A stretch of DNA of 64,000 nucleotides from Microbacterium sp. SD291 (GCF_017355365.1 NZ_JADIJR010000010.1:56218-120217); one strand, 5' to 3'; shown: positions 50,873-60,821, counted from the stretch's first letter. The notes: generated by a model not told the origin, from the letters alone. Numbers and translations: made by a program.

Positions 50873-51856
50873 ATGCCGAAGAGCATCGACATCCTCGCCG
50901 CGCGGGCCCTACTGCACTCGCGCGCAGAGCTGATCGAGAACGGGCTGACCGAGCGCCAGGTCCGTGGTCTCGTCGAGGCGAAGATCCTTCGAAGGGTGCG
51001 CCGCGGCCGGTACGTCTACGAAGACGACTGGAAGGATCTGTGGAACGAAGGGCGGCACCTCGTCGAAGTCGTCGCCGCCCGTCTCAATTCCGAGGGGCCG
51101 GGACCCGTCTTCTGGGGTCCTTCTGCCGCTGTGCTCCACGGGCTCCCGCTCTATCGGCTCGCGCCGCGCGTGGTGCACGTCGCGACCGTCGATGCGCGCC
51201 ATGGGCGCACTCACGCTCGGATCACCTGGCACAACGTCGACGTCGACGCCGCTGACATCACGGTGGTCGACGGCATCCGATGCACGACGATCGAGCGAAC
51301 GGTACTCGACCTCGCGCGCTCGCTGTCTCAGGATGCCGCCGTGTCCGCAACCGACGCCGCGCTGCGGATGGAGGCTGTCACGAGAAATGTGCAGGATGAG
51401 GACAGTGCTCGAGAATGGCGCGATCGGATGCTGGTACGCGCCGAGCATCTCCATGGCCGCGGCATTCGCCAGGCGCGTCGGATGATCGCCTTCGCCGACG
51501 GTCGGGCTCAGCTTCCGGGCGAAAGCGTGAGCCGGCTGCATCTCAGTCGGCTGGGGTTCACTCGTTTCGACATCCAGATGCACGTGGTCGGAGCCGCCGG
51601 AGACGACTACTGGCTCGACTTCGGCTTTCTCGGCGCGCGGTGCTTCGGCGAGTTCGACGGTCTTGGGAAGTACTTCGACGAACGAATGAAAGGCGACCGG
51701 TCGACGGCGCAGGTAATGCTCGACGAGAAACTCCGCGAAGACGACATCCGCGGCGTCACGGGCTGGCGGTTGGCGAGGTGGGGTTCATCCCACATCAGCA
51801 CGCTGGATGCCTTCGCCGAAAGGCTCGCCGCCTTCGGCATCCGCCCACCCGGATGA
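50873..51856 (+). CDS. AbiEi-type antitoxin-domain protein with nuclease-like C-terminus
   Basis: 327 residues. Residues 5-60 form the AbiEi_4 winged helix (ALLHSRAELIENGLTERQVRGL, ILRRVRRGRYVY). After a linker the C-terminus resembles Vsr/DUF559 PD-(D/E)XK proteins: DYWLDFGFLGARCFGEFDGLGKYF near 243-266, then EKLREDDIRGVTGWRLARWG. No AbiEii toxin is beside it. Codon choice is less GC3-biased than the neighbours, for example GTTGTC/ATGAAAGG stretches. Solitary proteins of this kind are frequent in actinobacteria and of unknown job. Flanked by box arrays A and B. GATGAT 6 nt before the ATG is a possible leaderless -10. Confidence 0.72.
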   Translation: MPKSIDILAARALLHSRAELIENGLTERQVRGLVEAKILRRVRRGRYVYEDDWKDLWNEGRHLVEVVAARLNSEGPGPVFWGPSAAVLHGLPLYRLAPRVVHVATVDARHGRTHARITWHNVDVDAADITVVDGIRCTTIERTVLDLARSLSQDAAVSATDAALRMEAVTRNVQDEDSAREWRDRMLVRAEHLHGRGIRQARRMIAFADGRAQLPGESVSRLHLSRLGFTRFDIQMHVVGAAGDDYWLDFGFLGARCFGEFDGLGKYFDERMKGDRSTAQVMLDEKLREDDIRGVTGWRLARWGSSHISTLDAFAERLAAFGIRPPG

Positions 51857-51860
51857 TCGA

Positions 51861-51931
51861 CGCCCCACTTGTCGTCCGCGCCCCACCTGAGAGTCGTCCC
51901 CCAGGTGAGGCGTTGGCGTGCAGGTGGGGCG
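51861..51931. repeat. Box array B, partner of array A
   Basis: CGCCCCACTTG (51861), CGCCCCACCTG (51879), then inverted CAGGTGAGGCG (51902) and CAGGTGGGGCG (51921-51931). Order and spacing match array A, with about 80% identity. Together they frame the AbiEi-type gene, one 144 bp before its start and the other 4 bp after its stop. Confidence 0.8.
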
Positions 51932-51990
51932 TCGGCGGGCAAGAAGGGAATGGAGAGGCGGGGGATTTGGGGGGACCCGATGCGGTGGGG

Positions 51991-52200
51991 TACAGTTGTG
52001 TCAACCGAAGACCGCTGGTCATCGTCGTGCGCGCAAGTGCACGGTGATCGAAGCTCTGCTCAGCAGGGGCCCGCGCAGGACACGAACTTTCTGAGCTCCG
52101 TGCGCTTGCGCCGGAGCTTTTCTGTTTGTCAGGGCCCTGCCGCAGGTCGAGGTCGGTGCCTCACCGCCGTGAGGCGCCTCGTACACACCAAGGAGTGACC
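51991..52200 (+). ncRNA. L10 leader (rplJ-rplL attenuator RNA) with promoter
   Basis: TACAGT at 51991-51996 is the likely -10; a leader of about 195 nt follows. It contains GC-rich stems near 52010-52080, the terminator hairpin of the next entry, and a late stem with CAGGGCCCTGCCGCAGG near 52130. This organisation matches the ribosomal-protein L10(L12)4-binding leader that attenuates rplJL when L10 is in excess (Rfam L10_leader class). Exact binding loop not resolved. Confidence 0.7.
52094..52127 (+). terminator. Attenuator hairpin in the L10 leader
   Basis: AGCTCCG-t-GCG (52094-52104), loop CTTG, CGC-CGGAGCT (52109-52118), then TTTCTGTTT. A classic intrinsic terminator placed 70 bp before rplJ, thus conditional. 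Confidence 0.8.
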
Positions 52201-52689
52201 ATGGCGCAGAAGGATGCATCGGTCGCCGAGCTCACGAAGTCATTCGAGAACTCGTCCGCCGTTCTGCTGACCGAGTACCGCGGTCTGACGGTTGCCCAGC
52301 TCAAGGAGCTGCGCAACAGCATCCGTCAGGACGCTGAGTACGCCGTGGTGAAGAACACGCTGACCAAGATCGCCGCCAACAAGGCTGGCATCACCGCGCT
52401 GGACGACGACCTCAAGGGTCCGTCGGCCGTCGCGTTCGTGCACGGTGACTTCGTCGCCACTGCAAAGGCTCTGCGTGACTTCGCCAAGGCCAACCCGCTT
52501 CTCGTGATCAAGTCCGGCATCTTCGAGGGCAACGCCCTCTCCGCCGACGAGGTCGACAAGTACGCCGCGCTCGAGAGCCGTGAGGTTCTGCTGGCGAAGG
52601 CTGCGGGCATGATGAAGGCCACGATGGGCAAGGCTGCCGCCACCATCGATGCTCTTCGCGAAAAGCTGGAGACCGCCGAGGCCGCGTGA
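52201..52689 (+). CDS. rplJ: 50S ribosomal protein L10
   Basis: 162 residues. N-terminal rRNA-binding part with [21 protein letters not shown] near 22-42 and the C-terminal helix that binds L7/L12 dimers. AAGGAGTGACC precedes the ATG. 48-bp gap to rplL with ATTAGGAG. Expression is attenuated through the leader upstream. Confidence 0.99.
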   Translation: MAQKDASVAELTKSFENSSAVLLTEYRGLTVAQLKELRNSIRQDAEYAVVKNTLTKIAANKAGITALDDDLKGPSAVAFVHGDFVATAKALRDFAKANPLLVIKSGIFEGNALSADEVDKYAALESREVLLAKAAGMMKATMGKAAATIDALREKLETAEAA

Positions 52690-52737
52690 GCGACCTGCGT
52701 TCTCGATCAACAAACCCCATCTATTAGGAGATACATC

Positions 52738-53115
52738 ATGGCTAAGCTCACCACTGAGGAGCTGCTCGAGCAGTTCGCCGGCCTGACCCTCGTCGAGCTC
52801 AACGACTTCGTCAAGGCGTTCGAGGAGAAGTTCGAGGTCACCGCTGCTGCCCCCGTCGCCGTTGCAGGCGCAGGCGGCGGCGCTGCTGAAGAGGTTGAGG
52901 AGAAGGACTCCTTCGACGTCATCCTCGAGGCTGCCGGCGACAAGAAGATCCAGGTCATCAAGACGGTCCGCGAGCTCACCTCGCTCGGCCTCGGCGAGGC
53001 CAAGGCTGTCGTCGACGGTGCTCCCAAGGCCGTCCTCGAGGGCGCGAACAAGGAAGCCGCCGAGAAGGCCAAGGCCGCTCTCGAAGAGGCAGGCGCCACG
53101 GTTACCCTCAAGTAA
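52738..53115 (+). CDS. rplL: 50S ribosomal protein L7/L12
   Basis: 125 residues: N-terminal dimerisation domain 1-35, flexible Ala/Gly hinge near 40-55 ([15 protein letters not shown]), C-terminal factor-binding domain with [24 protein letters not shown]. Forms the stalk that recruits EF-Tu, EF-G and IF2. Followed by a 16-bp UUCG-loop terminator. Confidence 0.99.
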   Translation: MAKLTTEELLEQFAGLTLVELNDFVKAFEEKFEVTAAAPVAVAGAGGGAAEEVEEKDSFDVILEAAGDKKIQVIKTVRELTSLGLGEAKAVVDGAPKAVLEGANKEAAEKAKAALEEAGATVTLK

Positions 53116-53131
53116 TCGCGTCTCGACGTTC

Positions 53132-53167
53132 CACGAAGGCCCCGGGGTTCGCCCCGGGGCCTTCGTG
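53132..53167 (+). terminator. 16-bp terminator with TTCG loop after rplL
   Basis: Arms 53132-53147 and 53152-53167 are exact reverse complements with loop TTCG. It ends rplJL and lies beside the LacI gene end, so it may stop both directions. Confidence 0.9.
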
Positions 53168-53181
53168 CGTCCGCAGGAGCG

Positions 53182-54195
53182 TCAGCGCGCGGGAGCGGTG
53201 GAGTTACGCACCACCAGAGCGGATGCCGCGACCACGTGCTCGATCGGAGCATCCGCATCGGCGATCCTCCGCTGCAGCAGGCGCACGGCCTCCGCTCCCT
53301 GCTCGCGCGGGCGCTGCCGGATGGTCGTCAGCGCGAACATCTCGGCGTGCTGATGATCGTCGATGCCGACGACGCTGAGTTCGGCAGGCACCGCGATCCC
53401 GAGGCGGCGCGAGGCGATGATCGCCCCGATCGCGGCCTCGTCGCAGACCCCGACGATCGCGGTCGGGCGGGCGCGACGGTCGCCGAGGAGCTCGGCGGCG
53501 GCCGCATAGCCGTCGGGCGTCGTCCCGCCCCCGGAGCCAGCGCCGACGATCCGGATGCCGGCACCGAGCCCGGCTGAGGCCATGGCCTCGCGGTAGCCCT
53601 CGACCCGGCGGCCGTCGACGAAGCTGCGCGCGGCCGCATCCGCGGCGGTGCCGACGAATGCGACGCGCGTATGCCCCAGCGTGATCAGATGCTCGGTCGC
53701 GATGCGCGCGGCCGCGAAGTCGTCTATCGAGACGGAGCTCGCCCCCTCGGCGTGCGGCCCCACGCTGACCAGCGGCCGATCGGGGCGCAGCATCCGCTCG
53801 AGCTCCCGCGGCCCCGGCTGGATGCCGGCGGCGATGATGCCGTCGAACCGCTTTCTCGGCAGGATGCCGTCGAACAGCCGGACGCGCTGGTTCGCGCCGG
53901 CGTCGAGGCTGTACAGGGTGAGGTCGTACCCCTGCTCGAGGAGCGACTCCTGGATGCCGGCGAGAAGCTCGGCGAAGAACCACCGCTCGAGCGAGGGCAT
54001 CACGACGCCGACCGTGTGCGTCCGGCCGGTCGCGAGGCTGAAGGCCGAGGAGTGGGCGACGTAGGCGAGCTCCGCTGCGGCATCCGCCACCTTGCGACGG
54101 GTGTCCTCCGAGACGTACCCGCGTCCGCTCAGCGCCCTGCTGGCCGTCGCCTTCGACACGCCGGCACGCGCCGCGACGTCCGCGATCGTGCTCAT
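53182..54195 (-). CDS. LacI-family repressor, AglR-like
   Basis: 337 residues. HTH 1-26 (TIADVAARAGVSKATASRALSGRG) with hinge helix; effector domain of the PurR/LacI type (SLATGRTHTVGVVMPSLERWFF near 54, GICDEAAIG-like GVCDEAAIG near 243, SVVGIDDH near 268). GAGGACC before the ATG. Divergent from the sugar importer across 278 bp holding three LacI-type palindromes, so local repression of the AglEFG-like operon is likely. Confidence 0.9.
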   Translation of the reverse strand: MSTIADVAARAGVSKATASRALSGRGYVSEDTRRKVADAAAELAYVAHSSAFSLATGRTHTVGVVMPSLERWFFAELLAGIQESLLEQGYDLTLYSLDAGANQRVRLFDGILPRKRFDGIIAAGIQPGPRELERMLRPDRPLVSVGPHAEGASSVSIDDFAAARIATEHLITLGHTRVAFVGTAADAAARSFVDGRRVEGYREAMASAGLGAGIRIVGAGSGGGTTPDGYAAAAELLGDRRARPTAIVGVCDEAAIGAIIASRRLGIAVPAELSVVGIDDHQHAEMFALTTIRQRPREQGAEAVRLLQRRIADADAPIEHVVAASALVVRNSTAPAR

Positions 54196-54274
54196 CGGTC
54201 CTCCTCGACCACCTGCTTCCCGTGCGCCGGTCGGGCGCACGACGATGACAGCGTAGCCCTTCGCGGCGCGCGAG

Positions 54275-54286
54275 GGAACCGGTTCC
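54275..54286. promoter_or_regulatory. LacI-type palindrome 1
   Basis: GGAACCGGTTCC, perfect, between the divergent LacI and importer genes; GGAANCGGTTCC recurs at 54399-54410. Confidence 0.6.
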
Positions 54287-54299
54287 ACACTTGCGGCTC

Positions 54300-54311
54300 G
54301 GGAGCGCTCCC
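54300..54311. promoter_or_regulatory. CebR/CelR-like palindrome
   Basis: GGGAGCGCTCCC with a following A. It matches the core of the TGGGAGCGCTCCCA box known for LacI-type sugar regulators of actinobacteria (CebR/CelR) and lies 14 bp from palindrome 1. Confidence 0.65.
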
Positions 54312-54398
54312 ATCTTGAGTGCCGATCGCGACGCAAAGGTTGCCAGCTTGTGACCCTTGCCCATTGTGCCGGGGTGCGGATCGCAAGTAGGTTGGCCT

Positions 54399-54410
54399 GG
54401 AATCGGTTCC
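54399..54410. promoter_or_regulatory. LacI-type palindrome 2 near the importer start
   Basis: GGAATCGGTTCC, one mismatch from palindrome 1, 64 bp before the importer ATG at 54474, in a place to block its promoter. Confidence 0.55.
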
Positions 54411-54473
54411 CGACGGATGCCGCCGTGCGGCGTCGAGGAGGCGGGGGTCATGCACTCGAAGAGGAGAATCCAC

Positions 54474-55793
54474 ATGGGTCTGTCACAGCGTTCCCGGCGG
54501 CTCGTCCCGCTCGCCCTGCTGGGAGTCGCGGGCGTCGCGCTCGCAGGTTGCGGAGCTCCAGGGGCTCCGAGCGGAGGTGGTGGAGGCGGCGATGGCGAGG
54601 ATGCCACCGTCACGATCTACGGCACCATCGTCGAAGGCGAGGCCGAACTCCTGCAGGAGACGTGGGCCGACTTCGAAGAGGAGAACGGCATCACCATCAA
54701 GTACGAGGGGAGCCAGGACTTCGAGGCTCAGCTCGGCACACGTGCGCAGGGCGGGAACCCGCCGGATATCGCGATCTTCCCGCAGCCGGGTCTGCTCGCC
54801 GACTTCGCATCCCGTGACTTCCTGAAGCCCGCCCCGGAGGAGGTCGCGAACAACGCGAACGAGTACTGGACCGAGGACTGGGTCAACTACGGCACGGTCG
54901 ACGGCACGTTCTACGGCGCCCCGCTGATGGCGAGCGTCAAGGGCTGGATCTGGTACTCGCCGGCGAAGTTCGCCGAGTGGGGCGTCGAGGTCCCGAAGAC
55001 GCTCGACGAGCTGAACACGCTGACTGCGAGCATCCAGTCCGCCACCGGATCCGCGCCGTGGTGCGCCGGCTTCGAGTCGGGTGTGGCCACCGGCTGGCCG
55101 GGCACCGACTGGGTCGAGGACTACGTCCTGCGCCAGGCGGGAACCGACGTCTACGACCAGTGGGCGGCCGGCGAGGTCCCGTTCACCGACCCGCAGATCA
55201 AGCAGGCCTTCGACTCGGTCGGGGAGTTGCTGCTCAACCCGAGCTACGTCAACGCCGGCTTCGGCGACGTGCGCTCGATCAACTCCACCGCATTCGGCGA
55301 TGTCGCGGCCAAGGTCGCGTCCGGCGAGTGCGCGATGACGCACCAGGCATCCTTCCTCTCGGGCTTCTTCCCCGAGGGCACCGAGGTCGCCGAGGACGGC
55401 GACGTGTGGGCGTTCATCCTCCCGGGCGAGACCGAGGGCGAGACCACCGTCACCGGCGGAGGCGAGATCGTCGGCGCATTCACCGACACCGAGGCCACGC
55501 AGAAGGTGCTCGCGTACCTCTCCAGCCCCGAGTGGGCGAACAAGCGGGTGAGCCTCGGCGGAGTCACGTCAGCCAACAACGGCCTCGACCCGGAGAGCGC
55601 ACAGGACCCGATCCTTCAGGAGACCATCAAGATCCTGCAGGACCCGGAGACCACGTTCCGGTTCGATGCGAGCGACCTGATGCCCGGTGCCGTGGGCGCC
55701 GGCACCTTCTGGAAGGGAATGGTGGCGTGGGTCAACGGCACCTCGACCGACGAGGTGCTCACGCAGATCGAGACCGGCTGGCCCGCCGAGTGA
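54474..55793 (+). CDS. aglE: AglE-like sugar ABC transporter, substrate-binding lipoprotein
   Basis: 439 residues. Signal peptide and lipobox LAGC at about 20-24, a Gly/Ser linker, then the family-1 extracellular domain with DIAIFPQPGLLADF near 97-110, GWIWYSPAKFAEWG near 150 and APWCAGFESGVATGWPGTDW near 185-204. This resembles alpha-glucoside binders (AglE). AGAGGAGA lies 6 nt before this ATG; an ATG at 54450 is possible. Operon with two permeases and no ATPase, so a shared MsiK-like ATPase is expected elsewhere. The true sugar is uncertain. Confidence 0.85.
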   Translation: MGLSQRSRRLVPLALLGVAGVALAGCGAPGAPSGGGGGGDGEDATVTIYGTIVEGEAELLQETWADFEEENGITIKYEGSQDFEAQLGTRAQGGNPPDIAIFPQPGLLADFASRDFLKPAPEEVANNANEYWTEDWVNYGTVDGTFYGAPLMASVKGWIWYSPAKFAEWGVEVPKTLDELNTLTASIQSATGSAPWCAGFESGVATGWPGTDWVEDYVLRQAGTDVYDQWAAGEVPFTDPQIKQAFDSVGELLLNPSYVNAGFGDVRSINSTAFGDVAAKVASGECAMTHQASFLSGFFPEGTEVAEDGDVWAFILPGETEGETTVTGGGEIVGAFTDTEATQKVLAYLSSPEWANKRVSLGGVTSANNGLDPESAQDPILQETIKILQDPETTFRFDASDLMPGAVGAGTFWKGMVAWVNGTSTDEVLTQIETGWPAE

Positions 55794-55893
55794 TTCACCG
55801 AGGAGGGTCGCCCGCGCCGGGCGGCCCTCCTCCTCTCCGGTCTGCGCACCGTCGCGCCGACCGCGATCCGCTCCGCGTCATGAAGGGGAATCC

Positions 55894-57033
55894 GTGAACG
55901 CGACTCTGTTCTTCCGATGGATCGGGATGCTTCCGCCGGTCCTGCAGGCGGTCGTCGTCGTGATCGCGTTCGCGATCGTCGTCGCCGTCATCCTGCTGCT
56001 CGTGGACGTCGCGCCGCGCAAGGGGCCGGTGTACACCGGCATCCGGCTGGCGATGTGCGTCCTTATCCCGCTCGCGGTGATGTGGTTCTTCAACTCGTAC
56101 TACTGGGCGATGGGCGTCGCCGTCGTCGTCGGGGCGCTGTTCTTCTTCCTCGACTACCGTTCCCGCGACGGCGCGGGATATCTCATCCAGCTGGTCGCCT
56201 TCATGGCGCCGGCGATGCTCCTGCTGCTGGTCGGCCTGATCCTCCCGTCGATCCAGACGATCTACTCGTCGTTCTGGAACTCGACGGGCAAGCAGTTCGT
56301 GGGGTTCGCCAACTACACGTGGATCTTCACGCAGTCCGACGGGATCACCTCGGTCGTGAACACGATCGTGTGGGTGCTGCTCGTCCCCCTCGTGTCCACC
56401 CTCGTGGGCCTCGCCTACGCCGTCTTCATCGATCGCACCAGGGGCGAGAAGATCTACAAGGTGCTCGTGTTCATGCCGATGGCGATCTCGTTCGTCGGGG
56501 CGAGCATCATCTGGCGGTTCATGTACGCCTACCGCGGCCCGGGCGAGGAGCAGATCGGCCTCTTGAACCAGGTCCTCGTGTGGTTCGGGGGCCAGCCCCA
56601 GCAGTTCCTGCTCGACGGCCCGTGGAACAACCTCGCGCTCATCGCCGTCCTGGTGTGGGTGCAGACCGGATTCGCGATGGTCGTGCTCTCGGCGTCCATC
56701 AAGGGCGTGCCGGCCGAGCTGCTGGAAGCCGCAGAGCTCGACGGCGCCAACGCGTGGGAGCGCTTCTGGTCGGTGACCGTGCCGTCGATCCGGCCCGCGC
56801 TGATCGTGGTGCTGACGACGATCTCGATCGCCTCGCTGAAGGTGTTCGACATCGTCAGGACCATGACCGGCGGCAACTACGGCACCTCCGTGCTCGCCAA
56901 CGAGATGTACACGCAGTTCTCCAAGTTCGAGGCCGGGCGCAGCGCCGCGCTGTCGGTGATCCTCTTCCTCCTGGTGCTGCCGATCGTCATCTACAACGCG
57001 CGCCAGATCAAGAAGCAGCGGGAGATCCGATGA
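55894..57033 (+). CDS. aglF: AglF-like sugar ABC permease 1
   Basis: 379 residues, longer than a standard 300-residue MalF-type subunit. The N-terminal third adds two or three membrane helices (about 13-33, 48-66, 71-85) as in AglF. Core domain with QTIYSSFWN near 121 and the EAA motif EAAELDGANAWERFWSVTVPSIRP near 280-303. GTG start with GGGGAA upstream. 100 bp after aglE, overlaps permease 2 by ATGA. Confidence 0.86.
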   Translation: MNATLFFRWIGMLPPVLQAVVVVIAFAIVVAVILLLVDVAPRKGPVYTGIRLAMCVLIPLAVMWFFNSYYWAMGVAVVVGALFFFLDYRSRDGAGYLIQLVAFMAPAMLLLLVGLILPSIQTIYSSFWNSTGKQFVGFANYTWIFTQSDGITSVVNTIVWVLLVPLVSTLVGLAYAVFIDRTRGEKIYKVLVFMPMAISFVGASIIWRFMYAYRGPGEEQIGLLNQVLVWFGGQPQQFLLDGPWNNLALIAVLVWVQTGFAMVVLSASIKGVPAELLEAAELDGANAWERFWSVTVPSIRPALIVVLTTISIASLKVFDIVRTMTGGNYGTSVLANEMYTQFSKFEAGRSAALSVILFLLVLPIVIYNARQIKKQREIR

Positions 57034-58001
57034 GTCCTTCGACAAGCTCAGGAACCCAGGTCCAGACGGATCAGAGCACCAGGGCGATCACGACCGGCAG
57101 CCGGCTCGACGCCTCGGCCGGCCGAGCGCGCAAGCGGCTCAGCCGCCCGTGGGCGTCGATCGCGTCGATCGTGATCGCATTCCTATGGACAGTCCCGACT
57201 CTCGGGCTTTTCATCTCCTCCCTCCGCCCGCGCGACGCGATCGACACGTCCGGCTGGTGGACGATCTTCACGAACCCCGAGTTCACGCTCGACAACTACG
57301 CCGCGGTGCTGCAGTCGGGCACCACGCAGCTCACGATCATGGAGTCGTTCGTCAACTCGATCGCGATCACGATCCCGGCGACGCTCGTCCCGCTGATGAT
57401 CGCGTCGATGGCGGCGTACGCGTTCGCGTGGATCGACTTCAAGGGCCGCAACGCGCTGTTCATCTTCGTGTTCGCGCTGCAGATCGTTCCGATCCAGATG
57501 GCACTTGTGCCGCTGCTGACGTCGTTCTCGCGCGGGATCAACCTGTTCGGACTGCAGGTCACGCTGGGACTCGACGCGTCCCAGGGGTACGCCCAGGTGT
57601 GGTTCGCCCATTCGATGTTCGCACTCCCGCTCGCGATCTACCTGCTGCACAACTTCATGTCGGAGATCCCCGGCGAGATCATCGAGGCCGCACGCGTGGA
57701 CGGCGCGTCGCGCGGGCAGATCTTCTTCCGAGTGGTGCTGCCGCTGACGATGCCGGCGATCGCCTCCGTGGCGATCTTCCAGTTCCTCTGGGTGTGGAAC
57801 GACCTGCTCGTCGCGCTCGTCTTCGCCGACGGGCCCGCCGCGCCGATCACGAAGGTGCTCGCCGAGATCACCGGCCGGGGCGAGGGGTGGTACCTCCTCA
57901 CCGCCGGCGCATTCGTGTCGATCCTGGTGCCGCTGATCGTGTTCTTCGCGCTCCAGCGCTACTTCGTGCGCGGTCTGCTGGCGGGCTCCACCAAGGGCTG
58001 A
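57030..58001 (+). CDS. aglG: AglG-like sugar ABC permease 2
   Basis: 323 residues, MalG type, six membrane segments from about 45 to 315. EAA motif EAARVDGASRGQIFFRVVLPLTMP near 210-233. The first codons (PSTSSGTQ) are not typical of the family: they are translated from a copy of the CTTCGACAAGCTCAGG dispersed repeat at 57036-57060; a second copy starts 2 bp after the stop. Overlaps permease 1 at ATGA. Confidence 0.88.
   Translation: MSPSTSSGTQVQTDQSTRAITTGSRLDASAGRARKRLSRPWASIASIVIAFLWTVPTLGLFISSLRPRDAIDTSGWWTIFTNPEFTLDNYAAVLQSGTTQLTIMESFVNSIAITIPATLVPLMIASMAAYAFAWIDFKGRNALFIFVFALQIVPIQMALVPLLTSFSRGINLFGLQVTLGLDASQGYAQVWFAHSMFALPLAIYLLHNFMSEIPGEIIEAARVDGASRGQIFFRVVLPLTMPAIASVAIFQFLWVWNDLLVALVFADGPAAPITKVLAEITGRGEGWYLLTAGAFVSILVPLIVFFALQRYFVRGLLAGSTKG
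57036..57060 (+). repeat. Dispersed CTTCGAC-GCTCAGG element, copy 1 (in coding start)
   Basis: 25 bases matching 22 of 25 with copy 2 at 58003-58027. The CTTCGACAAGCTCAGG type is a small repeat found between genes in many bacterial genomes. Here it encodes codons 3-10 of the AglG-like permease. Confidence 0.75.
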
Positions 58002-58002
58002 C

Positions 58003-58027
58003 CCTTCGACCGGCTCAGGGACCCAGG
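58003..58027 (+). repeat. Dispersed CTTCGAC-GCTCAGG element, copy 2 (after the stop)
   Basis: Second 25-base copy, same orientation, 2 bp after the aglG stop. With copy 1 it brackets the gene by direct repeats 967 bp apart. Confidence 0.75.
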
Positions 58028-58073
58028 GCGGATGCCGCGGCGTGAGCAATACACGCCCCGCCACGGCATCCGC
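58028..58073 (+). terminator. Terminator between aglG and cbs
   Basis: GCGGATGCCG (58028-58037) pairs with 58064-58073, with an inner GCGTG/CACGC stem. It follows the repeat and ends before the cbs -10. Confidence 0.7.
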
Positions 58074-58090
58074 GCCCTTACGCTGAACCC

Positions 58091-59467
<1,377 letters not shown>

Positions 59468-59522
59468 CCCGGGGTGTCACAGCTCGGGCCGGCACGGCCG
59501 GTGCGGTCGTAGGCTGAAGAAC

Positions 59523-60674
59523 ATGTCCGAGCACTCCTTCGCCACCCGCGCCATCCATTCAGGCCAGAGGCCCGACCCGACCACCGGCGCGATCATCCCG
59601 CCGATCTACCAGGCCTCCACCCATGTGCAGGACGGCATCGGCGGCTTCCGCGACGGCTACGAGTACAACCGGGCGGGGAACCCGACGCGGTCGTCGCTCG
59701 AGGTCCAGCTCGCGGCGCTCGAAGGCGGCGTGAACGCGCTGTCGTTCGCATCAGGTCTCGCCGCCGAGGACGCGCTTCTGCGCGGCATCCTGAAGCCCGG
59801 TGATCATGTCGTGCTCGGCAACGACGTCTACGGCGGCACCTACCGTCTGCTCACGAAGGTGCTCGCGCCGTGGGGCGTCGAGACGTCCACGGTCGAGCTC
59901 TCCGAGCTCGACGACGTCCGTGCGGCGATCCGGCCCTCGACGAGGATCGTCTGGGTCGAGACGCCGAGCAACCCGCTGCTGAAGATCGTCGACATCGCGG
60001 CGGTCGTGGAGGTCGCGCACGCCGCGGGCGCCGTCGTCGTCGTCGACAACACGTTCGCGTCGCCGGCGCTGCAGCAGCCGCTCGCGCTCGGGGCCGACCT
60101 CGTCGTGCACTCGACCACCAAGTACCTCGGCGGGCACTCCGACGTGCTCGGGGGTGCAGTCGTCTTCGGTGACGACCGCTTCTACGAGCAGATCAAGTTC
60201 CAGCAGTTCGCGGTCGGGGCTGTCTCCGCACCGCTGGACGCCTGGCTCACCACCCGCGGCATCAAGACGCTCGCCGTGCGCGTGCGCCAGCACGGCGAGA
60301 ACGCGCAGGCGATCGCCGAGTGGGCGGCGGCCCGTCCCGAGTTCGCGCAGGTCTTCTACCCTGGGCTCGCCTCGCATCCCGGCCATGAGATCGCCGCACG
60401 GCAGATGAGCGGGTTCGGCGGGATGCTGTCGCTCGCGCTCGCCGCGGGGCCCGCCGCCGCGCGCGCCTTCGCGGAGTCCACGCGGCTGTTCCAGCTCGCG
60501 GAGTCGCTGGGCGGCGTGGAATCGCTGATCGGCTACCCGTCCGACATGACGCACGCGTCCGTGCGGGGCACCGCGCTCGAGGTACCAGAGAACGTGGTGC
60601 GGCTCTCGGTCGGCATCGAGGACGTGAGCGACCTGATCGCAGACCTCGAGCAGGCGGTCGCCGGCATCCGCTGA
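59523..60674 (+). CDS. metB: Cystathionine gamma-synthase/lyase family PLP enzyme
   Basis: 383 residues. PLP phosphate contacts YEYNRAGNPTR near 46-56 and FASGLAAE near 75; the lysine is Lys200 in STTKYLGGHSDVLGG; C-terminal RLSVGIEDVSDLI. Acts as gamma-synthase or lyase of cystathionine; the close cbs gene suggests reverse transsulfuration to cysteine, though sequence alone cannot fix the direction. TAGGCT (59510-59515) is 7 nt before the ATG, giving its own leaderless promoter. Confidence 0.93.
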   Translation: MSEHSFATRAIHSGQRPDPTTGAIIPPIYQASTHVQDGIGGFRDGYEYNRAGNPTRSSLEVQLAALEGGVNALSFASGLAAEDALLRGILKPGDHVVLGNDVYGGTYRLLTKVLAPWGVETSTVELSELDDVRAAIRPSTRIVWVETPSNPLLKIVDIAAVVEVAHAAGAVVVVDNTFASPALQQPLALGADLVVHSTTKYLGGHSDVLGGAVVFGDDRFYEQIKFQQFAVGAVSAPLDAWLTTRGIKTLAVRVRQHGENAQAIAEWAAARPEFAQVFYPGLASHPGHEIAARQMSGFGGMLSLALAAGPAAARAFAESTRLFQLAESLGGVESLIGYPSDMTHASVRGTALEVPENVVRLSVGIEDVSDLIADLEQAVAGIR

Positions 60675-60821
60675 TCCGCTCGCGGGTCGTCGCGCGGAGA
60701 ATCCTGCACTTCATCGTGGGAATGCGGGGTGCTCGGGCTGTAACATGGAGGCTTCGGCTGATCGAATCGATTCGACCCTGAAGCCGACCGAATTCCCGCA
60801 CCGAACCCCGGAAGGATCGTC

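Noticed and set aside
50873..51856. Type IV toxin-antitoxin system
   Set aside because: No AbiEii nucleotidyltransferase toxin is adjacent; only the antitoxin-type domain is present.
57036..58027. Insertion sequence around aglG
   Set aside because: The bracketing repeats are short, in direct orientation, and the gene between is a normal permease, not a transposase.
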